Below, one piece after another: positions 1 through 6,964 of a stretch of DNA of 20,356 bases. Within the stretch, counting starts at the first letter, position 1. Each line of letters opens with the position of its first letter. This DNA is from Acidobacteriaceae bacterium (GTDB lineage: Bacteria > Acidobacteriota > Terriglobia > Terriglobales > Acidobacteriaceae): assembly GCA_031296355.1 (NCBI GenBank), contig JARLFX010000054.1:1-20356 (forward strand), read 5' to 3'. A model generated the notes under the pieces. That model made no database searches. It was not told where the DNA came from and was given only the letters and a program-made list of their open reading frames with translations. A program made the translations under genes and the position numbers.

Positions 1-68
1 CCTTCGGTGCGGACGGTCTTGGTATTGTCCGTCACAATCTCGTTGTCTTCGCGCTTAAACCAGCTCAT
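1..68 (-). CDS. accD: Acetyl-CoA carboxylase carboxyltransferase subunit beta, N-terminal fragment
   Basis: Only the first 22 codons are inside the window; the gene continues past the left edge. The reading from the ATG at 68-66 begins MSWFKREDNEI and ends TVRTEG. This resembles the AccD N-terminus, which starts MSW and leads to a zinc-ribbon segment (not in view). AccD is the beta subunit of the carboxyltransferase that makes malonyl-CoA for fatty-acid synthesis. A purine-rich GGGAAGGGAAGC lies directly upstream and can serve as ribosome binding site. It is the last gene of the leftward cluster, 53 bases after rlmH. The call rests on a short N-terminus and its start context, so it is moderately secure. 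Confidence 0.7.
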   Translation of the reverse strand, partial: MSWFKREDNEIVTDNTKTVRTE

Positions 69-121
69 GCTTCCCTTCCCGTCTGGGGCTTCCTCATTGT
101 ATTGCAGGCTTTGCGGCGCGG

Positions 122-577
122 CTAATGGCCGGAGTGATAGGGGTGTCCGGCAAGAATGGTGCAGGCGCGGTAGACCTGCTCGGCCAGCACGACGCGCGCA
201 AGTTCGTGGGGCAGCGTCATGGCACCCAGGGAGAGCAGAAGCTGGGCCTGTTTGCGGGATTCCGGCGTCCAGCCGTCGGCCGGGCCCACCGCGAAGAGGA
301 CCTGCTGGGTGCCGCTATCGCGCAGCTTGCCCATTTGAGCAGCGAATTCGGTGGAGGCGAACTGCTTGCCAAGGCTATCCAGCAGAATGAGATGCAGCGG
401 GGTGCGGGCAGAGCTCTTCTGGGCGAAGTCGAAGAGAGCCGCCTCGGATGCGAAGAGCCGCACCTCGCATGGGTAGTAGCGCGCGATGCGTTCCACGTAG
501 TCAGCAAGCAGACCGTCCAGCTCGCTCTTCTTGGCGCGGCTGCGTTGCGGGCTGATGGCGGCCAGATGGAGCTTCAT
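122..577 (-). CDS. rlmH: 23S rRNA (pseudouridine1915-N3)-methyltransferase RlmH
   Basis: The 151-residue protein has the usual RlmH size (about 155). RlmH is a small SPOUT-class (trefoil-knot) enzyme that uses S-adenosylmethionine to methylate pseudouridine 1915 in helix 69 of 23S rRNA, acting on assembled 70S ribosomes. Visible family features are LLDSLGKQFAS (residues 65-75), the cofactor loop FAVGPADG (95-102, usually G-G-x-D-G), the segment TLPHELARVVLAEQVYRA (121-138) and the C-terminal HPYH (145-148) expected for catalysis and RNA binding. The loop carries Pro99 where Gly is common. It starts at ATG 577 with AGGGAAG upstream, only 17 bases after rsfS stops, so the two genes are probably co-transcribed. 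Confidence 0.95.
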   Translation of the reverse strand: MKLHLAAISPQRSRAKKSELDGLLADYVERIARYYPCEVRLFASEAALFDFAQKSSARTPLHLILLDSLGKQFASTEFAAQMGKLRDSGTQQVLFAVGPADGWTPESRKQAQLLLSLGAMTLPHELARVVLAEQVYRACTILAGHPYHSGH

Positions 578-594
578 GGAGTGCGGCTTCCCTG

Positions 595-1239
595 CTACTT
601 CTTCTTTTTCGCAGGCTTTGCAGCGACTTCCTTGACGGCCTTGGCGATGACTTTCTTCGCCGGGACCTTTACGGTCTTTTTCGCAACTACTTTTTTCGCT
701 ACGGCCTTCTTGGCGGGCGCTTTGGCGGCGACTTTCTTCGCAACTGACTTTGCGGGTACCTTTTTGGCGACAGCCTTCTTTGCTGGGGCCTTGGCAGCCT
801 TCTTCACGGCGACGGCTTTCTTCGCTGGGGCAGGTTTAGCAACGCGGGCGGCCTGCACCCGGGCGTTCAGCTCTGAATTCAGCGCTTCCATGCTGACCAG
901 CATGGCGGACTTCCGCAGGCGTTCGAGGCCATAGTAGTGGCGCTTCTCCGGCGAGAAGATGTGGACGACGAAGTCGACGTAGTCCATCAATATCCATTCA
1001 CCCTGGCGGCGGCCCTCGACGGAGTTGGCGTAGGTGCCGAACTCGCGCTTCATGCGCGCGTCGATCTCGTCGCTGATGGCGACGTTCTGGCGCTCGTTGG
1101 TGCCGTTGCAGATGATGAAGTAGTCAGTCAGCGACGACTCGGAGGGGTCGAGCGCGAGGATGCGGATGTCTTCGGCCTTCTTGTCCTCAGCGGCGGCTGC
1201 TGCGGCGAGAACCTGGCGTTTAATGTCTAACGATGGCAT
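595..1239 (-). CDS. rsfS: Ribosomal silencing factor RsfS with a lysine/alanine-rich C-terminal tail
   Basis: Residues 1-125 are a complete RsfS/Iojap (YbeB, DUF143) domain, including DPSESSLTDYFIICNGTNE (31-49), the GEWILMDYVDFVVHIF stretch (80-95) and YYGLERL (102-108). RsfS binds ribosomal protein L14 and blocks subunit joining in starved cells. Family members are usually about 105-130 residues; this one is 214. Residues 131-214 are a low-complexity tail of Lys, Ala, Val and Pro with 30 lysines in 84 residues, one glutamate and no aspartate. It is built from AKKAVAKK- and KAPAKK-like units and ends KKKK, resembling histone H1 C-terminal tails. The tail is in the same open frame with no stop or frameshift. 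The gene lies 96 bases after nadD and 17 before rlmH. The domain call is secure; the tail's role is unknown. Confidence 0.93.
   Translation of the reverse strand: MPSLDIKRQVLAAAAAAEDKKAEDIRILALDPSESSLTDYFIICNGTNERQNVAISDEIDARMKREFGTYANSVEGRRQGEWILMDYVDFVVHIFSPEKRHYYGLERLRKSAMLVSMEALNSELNARVQAARVAKPAPAKKAVAVKKAAKAPAKKAVAKKVPAKSVAKKVAAKAPAKKAVAKKVVAKKTVKVPAKKVIAKAVKEVAAKPAKKKK
598..849 (-). repeat. Degenerate repeats encoding the RsfS basic tail
   Basis: This stretch encodes residues 131-214 of RsfS. The peptide KAPAKKAVAKKV occurs twice (residues 150-161 and 173-184), 23 residues apart, with shorter AKK and PAKK units around it. The DNA copies differ at synonymous positions, so the repetition is better conserved in protein than in DNA. 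This points to selection on the basic composition rather than to very recent slippage. Confidence 0.75.
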
Positions 1240-1335
1240 GCGTGTGTGAACTCTCTTTCAGTGCTGTCTTTATGGTATCGCGGGTGCTGTATGCGAGGCG
1301 GATTGCTTTGCGTACGTCCCGGTTTATTTTGCCAG

Positions 1336-1938
1336 CTAAATATATAGATGCTGTTGGCGGATGTAGAGGCCTACGCCGGGAGGCAGATCGGCATCCACAT
1401 TGAGGCCTGCGGCGATTGCCTCGCGCAGCCGTGTGGCAGAGACATTCTGGTGGACGGTCTCCAGTAGGTGTACGCGGGCAAATTCGGGTGGCAGCAGGGT
1501 GAGTTTAGCGAGTGATTCCATGGGAAAGCCGGGCCGGCTGACCACGATCCACTCTGCCAGGGTCAGCAGGCGTTCCGGCTCGCGCCAGCGATGCAGATCC
1601 AGAAAGGCATCTGCCCCGGTAATGCAGAAGAGCTGGTCGCCGGAGTTGAGACCGTCGGCAAGTGTGGCCAATGTATCCACCGTGTAGTTGGCGGAGCCAT
1701 CGGCCAGAGGTTCATCCAGCGTGCTGACGGCAAAGCGCGCGTCTGCCTGAACGGCAAGCTCAACCATTCCCAGGCGATCAGCAAAGCTGGCGTAGGTCGC
1801 GTTGGGCTTGAGCGGCTGACGGCCTGCTGGAGTAAAAAGCACGCGATCCAGCTGGAAAGCATCCGCCGCAGCCTGTGCGATGGCGATGTGTCCGCAGTGT
1901 GGCGGGTCAAATGTGCCGCCGAAGAGCGCAATCCGCAC
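1336..1938 (-). CDS. nadD: Nicotinate-nucleotide adenylyltransferase
   Basis: NadD transfers AMP from ATP to nicotinate mononucleotide, giving deamido-NAD in NAD synthesis. The nucleotidyltransferase signature GGTFDPPHCGH sits at residues 7-17, with the HxGH motif H14-C-G-H17, and the C-terminal part has VSATRLRE, matching the S-x-T-x-x-R signature. I chose GTG at 1938-1936 as start: the protein then begins MRIALFGGTFDPPH, as in the family, and is 200 residues long. An ATG/GTG further upstream (to 2037) would add 33 Arg/Ser/Ala-rich residues lying entirely inside obg and not typical of NadD. The chosen start is 4 bases after the obg stop, with GGAGAGG (1957-1951) as a possible ribosome binding site within the end of obg. 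Translational coupling with obg is likely. Confidence 0.93.
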   Translation of the reverse strand: MRIALFGGTFDPPHCGHIAIAQAAADAFQLDRVLFTPAGRQPLKPNATYASFADRLGMVELAVQADARFAVSTLDEPLADGSANYTVDTLATLADGLNSGDQLFCITGADAFLDLHRWREPERLLTLAEWIVVSRPGFPMESLAKLTLLPPEFARVHLLETVHQNVSATRLREAIAAGLNVDADLPPGVGLYIRQQHLYI

Positions 1939-1942
1939 GGGA

Positions 1943-3010
1943 TTAGCGCCCCTCTCCTGCTGCGCCCGCCTTGACTGGCTTCTCGACCGGGCGCAAGGCG
2001 CGAACCTGGCGGCCAATCTCGTACTTGAAGTCCTCAATGCCCTCTCCGGTAACGGCAGAGAGTGCGAAGAATGGCAGCTTTTTGCGCTTCGCCATGGCCT
2101 TCAGCTTCTTCAGCTTGTCAGGGTTGGCGATCTCGATCTTGGATGCGACCACGATCACGGGTTTGTTCTCCACGCCGTGGCCAAAGCTGATGAGCTCGTT
2201 CTGGATGACATTGAAGTCTTCCACTGGGTTTGGGCGGCCACTTGCGTCAGAGACGTCGACCAGATGGATAACCAGGCTGGTGCGCTCAATATGCTTCAGA
2301 AACTGCACGCCGAGGCCGGCGCCGAGATGCGCACCCTCAATCAGTCCGGGCAGATCGGCGATCACGAAGCTCTCCTCGTGCGGCCATTCCCCAATGGAGA
2401 CCACGCCAAGCTGGGGTTCCAGCGTGGTGAACGGGTAGTCGGCGATCTTGGGGCGGGCAGCGGAGACGCGCGAGATCAGCGTAGATTTTCCCGCATTGGG
2501 ATAGCCCACCAGTCCGGCGTCGGCCAGCAGCTTTAATTCCAGGCGGTAGTTGCGCTGCTCACCGGGGCGACCCAGTTCGTGCTCACGTGGGGCCTGATGT
2601 GTAGAGGTAGCAAAATGCTGATTGCCGCGTCCACCGCGCCCACCGTGTGCTACCACAATGCGTTCGCTGGAGTGGCTGAAGTCGTGAATCAGCTCTCCTG
2701 TCTCCTCGTCATAGAGAAGAGTGCCGACGGGAACCTTGAGGACCGTGTCGATCCCTTCGCGGCCAGAGCAGTTGGAACCCTCACCGTGACGGCCTCTATC
2801 TGCTTTGTATTCAGGATTATAGCGGAAGTGGATCAGGGTGTTGTGGGAGAGTGACGACTCCATAAAGATGTCGCCGCCCTTGCCGCCGTCGCCGCCGGAA
2901 GGGCCGCCCTTGGGAACAAACTTCTCGCGACGGAAGGCCATGCAGCCGTTACCGCCGTCGCCTGCCTTAATTCGTATATGGGCTTCATCTATAAACATCT
3001 TATTTGTCAC
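1943..3010 (-). CDS. obg: Obg-family ribosome-assembly GTPase
   Basis: The 355-residue protein has the glycine-rich Obg fold at the N-terminus (about residues 5-160, with [21 protein letters not shown] and GGRGGRGN) and a Ras-like G domain (about 161-340). G1 is GYPNAGKST (169-177), switch I contains YPFTT (192-196), G3 is DLPG (219-222) and G5 is SAV (318-320). G4, usually N/TKxD, reads SKIE (290-293), which is atypical. Obg acts in 50S subunit maturation and in growth and (p)ppGpp-linked control; it is normally essential. The frame opens with GTG at 3010, and GGGAAG lies about 10 bases upstream. The conventional start MFIDEA would be ATG 2998, but that codon has no nearby ribosome binding site. 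It is the first gene of the leftward cluster and divergent from the receptor gene. Confidence 0.95.
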   Translation of the reverse strand: MTNKMFIDEAHIRIKAGDGGNGCMAFRREKFVPKGGPSGGDGGKGGDIFMESSLSHNTLIHFRYNPEYKADRGRHGEGSNCSGREGIDTVLKVPVGTLLYDEETGELIHDFSHSSERIVVAHGGRGGRGNQHFATSTHQAPREHELGRPGEQRNYRLELKLLADAGLVGYPNAGKSTLISRVSAARPKIADYPFTTLEPQLGVVSIGEWPHEESFVIADLPGLIEGAHLGAGLGVQFLKHIERTSLVIHLVDVSDASGRPNPVEDFNVIQNELISFGHGVENKPVIVVASKIEIANPDKLKKLKAMAKRKKLPFFALSAVTGEGIEDFKYEIGRQVRALRPVEKPVKAGAAGEGR

Positions 3011-3201
3011 ACACTTTTCACTTCCCAGTGTAACGGAAGCAGGTTAGGATTACCTCCATACAGCAACTTGAACCTCTCTCGGCAGAGCGTGGCCGAAGGG
3101 GATCTCATTTTTTTGACGACGCAAGGCAAACATGCCGCGCGCCAATTGCAGGGTTTAATTTAGCCTGCAGCGACCTTATAGCCGTTATTTGTTCAGCAGT
3201 T

Positions 3202-3217
3202 AGCGCGATTTCGCGCT
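3202..3217. promoter_or_regulatory. Inverted repeat in the 5' leader of the first receptor gene
   Basis: AGCGCG and CGCGCT form a perfect 6-bp inverted repeat around an ATTT loop, ending 19 bases before the AGGAG ribosome binding site (3237-3241) of the receptor gene. It could be an operator or a small leader hairpin; nothing in the sequence decides between these. In the rest of the obg/receptor spacer (3011-3248) I could not find a convincing pair of -35 and -10 boxes. A TTGACG occurs at 3113-3118 but has no good partner. Confidence 0.3.
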
Positions 3218-3248
3218 GTGCGTATTTAGAAGTCTTAGGAGAGCCAAA

Positions 3249-6200
3249 ATGTTCAGCAAGAACTTCAAGCGCTTTAGCCTCGTTCTGTTCCTCGTCTGTC
3301 TGGCCGTATGTCTTCGCGCCAATGCGCAGTCGACCACGCAGGGCTCGATCTCCGGTACGGTCTTCGACAAGACCAACGCAGTCGTTTCCGGTGCCACTGT
3401 GGTGATCCACAATGACGGTACCAATGCCGAAATCAAGCTGACCTCTGGCAGCGATGGTTTCTATAAGGCCCCCCTGCTGGAGCCGGGCACCTACACGGTG
3501 ACCGTCAGCGCTCCGGGCTTCAATGCCTATCATGCGACCAAAGTGACGGTGCAGGTCGGTCAAACGACCAACCTGGTCCCGACACTCTCCGCCGGTGCAG
3601 AGAGCACCACGGTAGAGGTTGTTGCTCAAGCTCCGGTCATCAACTTTGAATCGCCGGACTTCGCCTCCAACCTTAATCAGGTTGCAATCCAGAACATTCC
3701 GATGAACAACAAGCGCTGGTCTTCGCTGGCGATGACCACGCCGGGCGTGGTATCGAACTCCAGCGGTTTCGGCCTGGTTTCGGTCCGTGGCATCAGTGAA
3801 CTGCTGAACAATGTCGAGATCGACGGTGCAGATGATAATGATGCGTACTTCTCTGAAGAGCGTGGCCGTACACGTGAAGCGTATTCCACATCAGAGAACG
3901 CAGTTCGCGAGTTCACGGTCAATACCGGCGTGTACTCGGCAGAGTTTGGCCGCGCAGCCGGCGCATCGATCAACTCGGTCACCAAGAGCGGCACTAATGT
4001 ACTCCACGGGCAGCTGTATTTCTATGACCGCCAGAGCAAGTGGAACGCATTCAACAACCAGACCACGCAGACGATTGCTGTCGGCACTCCGGTTCCTACA
4101 AGCTTCAGCACTATCCATATCAAGCCCAAGGATCTGCGCAAGATCTACGGTTTCACGGTGGGCGGACCAATTATCAAGGATAAGGTGTTCTTCACTTACA
4201 CCTATGATCAGCACAGCCGTATCTTCCCGGCAGTAGGCGCGCCCTCTACGCCATCTACGTTCTTTGCCCTGCCGGATGCAGCAACGTCTGCAACCACCTA
4301 CACGATCGGCTCAAACATCTATACCTGCAACCTGGTAACCGGCGGAATTGTGGTTCCGGGGGGCGCACCAGCGGCCACTCAGCCTGACTTGAGCGCTTGC
4401 CAGTTGGCAGCCCGCTTTCATCTGACCTCATATGGCGCCGGGGTGACAGCTTTCACCAGCGGCACGGGCATACCCGGGCTGACGACCAACTTTGGCGGCA
4501 TTGTGGGTCTTATCAGTGACCTGGGTTCTGTGAGCCGCACCGGCTACCAGGAGATCAACACGCCGAAGGTGGATTGGCAGATTAACTCCAAGGAACACCT
4601 AAGCCTGCTCTACCACCGCTTGAACTGGGATTCCCCGGGCGGCGTGCAGACGGCGCCAGTTGTGGCCTATGCGGTGGACTCCCAGGGTAACGACTTTGTG
4701 CACGTACAGTATGGCGTGGCAAAGCTGACCAGTGTCATCACCAACAGCATCACCAACGAAATCCTGTATCAATATGGGCGTGAAGTTCTGCCTGAAACGC
4801 AGCAGCCTTACAGTGCATACACGAAGGCCAACCTCGTTGGAAGCACTGGGCCGAACTCCACCAATCAGAACCTTGTTGGCGGTAACAATGTGCCGTACGT
4901 GTCGTCAATCGGCACCGGAACATTCGCGCTGGGCTCGCCCTATTACAGCTATCGCACTGCGTTGCCGGATGAGCGCAAGTGGCAGATAGCCGACACAGCA
5001 TACTGGAACTACCATAACCACTCCATCAAGTTCGGCGGAGACGTCCTGCACAACTGGGATAACCTCAACAACCTGTATGAGAACAATAGCGTGTACGCGT
5101 ACGGCAACCCAGGCAACTACCTGTCTGACCTGTATGCGCACCTGATCAGCCCAACCGCCACTTCAGGCACTGGAACCTGCGACACGACGGGCAAGCTGCA
5201 AGGCACATACCAGTGCTTCTCGAGCTTCCAGCAAGGCTTCGGCACTCCGCAGTTCGCTATCACGACGTTGGACTGGTCTGCCTTCGTGCAGGATAACTGG
5301 AAGTTCTCGCCGCGCCTGACGTTGGAGCTTGGCCTCCGCTATGACTTCGAAGTGATTCCGCAGGAAGCGGCCAACCTTGTCAACCCGGCGATTCCGCAGA
5401 CTACGAACCGGCCCCAGGACAAGAACAACTTTGGTCCGCGCATTGGTTTTGCCTTTGATGTATTCGGCACAGGTAAGACTGTGGTGCGTGGTGGCTACGG
5501 TATGTACTATGGCCGCGTACTGAACGGCACCATCCTGAACGCGCAGCTGAATAGCGGTATGACGTCGGGGCAGTACACGTCGAACTTCTCGCCGACCGCA
5601 GGCTCGACGGTATCGCCGGTGTTCCCGAACCTCGTAACCAGCGGCTCGTTGTCTACGCCGTCTGCTTTCTATCTGGACAAGAACCTGCAGAACCCGATGG
5701 TGCATGAGTTCGACCTGATTCTGCAGCAGGAAATGGGCAAGGGCACTGTCTTCACGCTTGCCTACATGGGAGCACTGGGCCGCGAACTGCCGAACTTCAT
5801 CAATACCAACCTGAACCCCGCGACGATCAACAACCAGGCAATCACCTTCTCCGGCGGCCCCTATGCTGGAAAGACGGTCTTTGCTCCGCAATACACATCG
5901 TATGCCGCTGCCGCATTCCAGGGCATCACGGCAGTGAAGAGCAACATCAACTCCAGCTACGACGCAGTGTCGTTTGAGCTGCAAAACCACGCGCTGCGCA
6001 GCATCCAGTTTGACATCAACTACACCTGGTCTCACGCACTGGACTTTGCGCAAAACGCACAGACCAGCACGACGACTGAGAACTGGCTGGATCCGTACGC
6101 GAACGCACGGAGCAACTACGGCAATGCCAACAACAATATTCCGAACCGCGTTGCTGGGTATGTGCTGTATACCTTCCCGAAGGTTGCTCGGACCGGAAGC

Positions 6201-6704
6201 TGGGTAGGCTACATCGCGAACGACTGGAGCATCAACGACAGCTTCCAGTTCCAGAGCGGTCTTCCATACTCGGGTGGATTGCAGGGATCGCGCTTCAACA
6301 CCAACATGCCGACGAACTTCACTGGTTGGAATGGTGCAGCTGTAACGTCCTACTTCCCAGTAGGGGGACGCAACAGCCACACTATGGCCCGTGTGATCGT
6401 CGACGATGTACGCGTGCAGAAGCAGATCTCGTTCACTGACCGCTACAACCTGGTGTTGCTGGCGAACGTGTTCAACATTGCCAACCACCAGAACTGGAGC
6501 GCAGTCAACTCGACGGAGTACAACGTGGGCACAGCGGCTACCCTGCTGGGAAGCAATGCGACTTGCCAGACAAATCCGACAGCTCCAGCTTGCGTGACTA
6601 CTCTTACCTACGTGCCGGCGTTTGGAACACCGTCCAGCACCAACAACAGCGGCTTCCTCTACACGCCGCGGCAGATTGAAATCGGCGCGAAGTTCAACTT
6701 CTAG
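3249..6704 (+). CDS. Oar-like TonB-dependent outer-membrane receptor 1
   Basis: This 1151-residue protein has a clear signal peptide (residues 1-26, cleavage at ANA|Q). A carboxypeptidase-regulatory-like beta-sandwich domain follows (about 30-115), starting at GSISGTVFDKTNAVVSGATV. Next is a TonB plug-like region (about 130-260, with VSVRGISELLNNVEIDG and the SVTKSGTNVLHG end), then a long beta-barrel ending in ...GAKFNF. The terminal Phe is the usual outer-membrane insertion signal. Such receptors are thought to import large substrates using TonB energy; the substrate cannot be read from the sequence. No clear TonB box was seen. The mature protein has exactly six cysteines: 360/384, 644/656 and 1106/1115. 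ATG 3249 is preceded by AGGAG with 7-base spacing. A strong terminator follows, so it is probably monocistronic. Confidence 0.92.
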   Translation: MFSKNFKRFSLVLFLVCLAVCLRANAQSTTQGSISGTVFDKTNAVVSGATVVIHNDGTNAEIKLTSGSDGFYKAPLLEPGTYTVTVSAPGFNAYHATKVTVQVGQTTNLVPTLSAGAESTTVEVVAQAPVINFESPDFASNLNQVAIQNIPMNNKRWSSLAMTTPGVVSNSSGFGLVSVRGISELLNNVEIDGADDNDAYFSEERGRTREAYSTSENAVREFTVNTGVYSAEFGRAAGASINSVTKSGTNVLHGQLYFYDRQSKWNAFNNQTTQTIAVGTPVPTSFSTIHIKPKDLRKIYGFTVGGPIIKDKVFFTYTYDQHSRIFPAVGAPSTPSTFFALPDAATSATTYTIGSNIYTCNLVTGGIVVPGGAPAATQPDLSACQLAARFHLTSYGAGVTAFTSGTGIPGLTTNFGGIVGLISDLGSVSRTGYQEINTPKVDWQINSKEHLSLLYHRLNWDSPGGVQTAPVVAYAVDSQGNDFVHVQYGVAKLTSVITNSITNEILYQYGREVLPETQQPYSAYTKANLVGSTGPNSTNQNLVGGNNVPYVSSIGTGTFALGSPYYSYRTALPDERKWQIADTAYWNYHNHSIKFGGDVLHNWDNLNNLYENNSVYAYGNPGNYLSDLYAHLISPTATSGTGTCDTTGKLQGTYQCFSSFQQGFGTPQFAITTLDWSAFVQDNWKFSPRLTLELGLRYDFEVIPQEAANLVNPAIPQTTNRPQDKNNFGPRIGFAFDVFGTGKTVVRGGYGMYYGRVLNGTILNAQLNSGMTSGQYTSNFSPTAGSTVSPVFPNLVTSGSLSTPSAFYLDKNLQNPMVHEFDLILQQEMGKGTVFTLAYMGALGRELPNFINTNLNPATINNQAITFSGGPYAGKTVFAPQYTSYAAAAFQGITAVKSNINSSYDAVSFELQNHALRSIQFDINYTWSHALDFAQNAQTSTTTENWLDPYANARSNYGNANNNIPNRVAGYVLYTFPKVARTGSWVGYIANDWSINDSFQFQSGLPYSGGLQGSRFNTNMPTNFTGWNGAAVTSYFPVGGRNSHTMARVIVDDVRVQKQISFTDRYNLVLLANVFNIANHQNWSAVNSTEYNVGTAATLLGSNATCQTNPTAPACVTTLTYVPAFGTPSSTNNSGFLYTPRQIEIGAKFNF

Positions 6705-6728
6705 ACCGGTTCCAAACTGAATCAGGAA

Positions 6729-6760
6729 GGCGGCAACTTCGGTTGCCGCCTTTATTTTTA
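6729..6760 (+). terminator. Rho-independent terminator after receptor gene 1
   Basis: A perfect 9-bp stem (GGCGGCAAC at 6729-6737 with GTTGCCGCC at 6742-6750) is closed by a TTCG loop, giving the very stable cUUCGg tetraloop, and is followed by TTTATTTTTA. It lies 25 bases past the stop codon and should insulate receptor 1 from receptor 2. Confidence 0.93.
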
Positions 6761-6952
6761 AGCGTGTCGCTGCTTATCATGCGCGAACATTAAACTTGCG
6801 GCTTCCTATTTGCCGCCATTCGCGATAATCTGCTCTCGATCTCAGCACACGTTTTGTTCGCGGCTGTATTTATTTTGCTGCGTACGGGCCCGTCTATCCC
6901 CTGCTGTGTAAGCTCGCTTCGCGCCGGCATCGCCGGTGGCCCGGAGCGCCGT

Positions 6953-6959
6953 AGGGGGA
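6953..6959 (+). promoter_or_regulatory. Ribosome binding site that decides the start of receptor 2
   Basis: AGGGGGA ends 5 bases before the in-frame GTG at 6965. The frame stays open upstream to a TTG at 6854, but that codon has no comparable site, and starting at 6965 puts the signal peptide at the protein's N-terminus. A small CCGGC-ATC-GCCGG hairpin (6924-6936) precedes the site in the leader. Confidence 0.6.
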
Positions 6960-6964
6960 AACGC

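Noticed and set aside
598..849. CRISPR-like or satellite array suspected from repeated units in rsfS
   Set aside because: There is no constant repeat with unique spacers; it is degenerate coding DNA for a Lys/Ala-rich tail.
125..934. 269-codon open frame opposite rlmH and rsfS
   Set aside because: Its Phe/Ala/Thr-rich middle is the complement of the RsfS lysine-tail repeats; not a real membrane protein.
1939..2037. N-terminal extension of nadD into obg
   Set aside because: The 33 extra residues are Arg/Ser-rich, lie wholly inside obg and precede the conserved RIALFGGTFDPPH start.
3105..3629. 174-codon leftward frame overlapping the start of receptor 1
   Set aside because: It covers the receptor's signal peptide and ribosome binding site on the other strand and has no family features.
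5163..6488. 441-codon antisense open frame under receptor 1
   Set aside because: No recognisable domain; it mirrors the codon bias of the receptor gene, which has a clear signal peptide, domains and ribosome binding site.
6798..6816. GCGGC/GCCGC inverted repeat upstream of receptor 2
   Set aside because: Only a 5-bp stem with a 9-base loop and no T tract; could be chance in GC-rich DNA.
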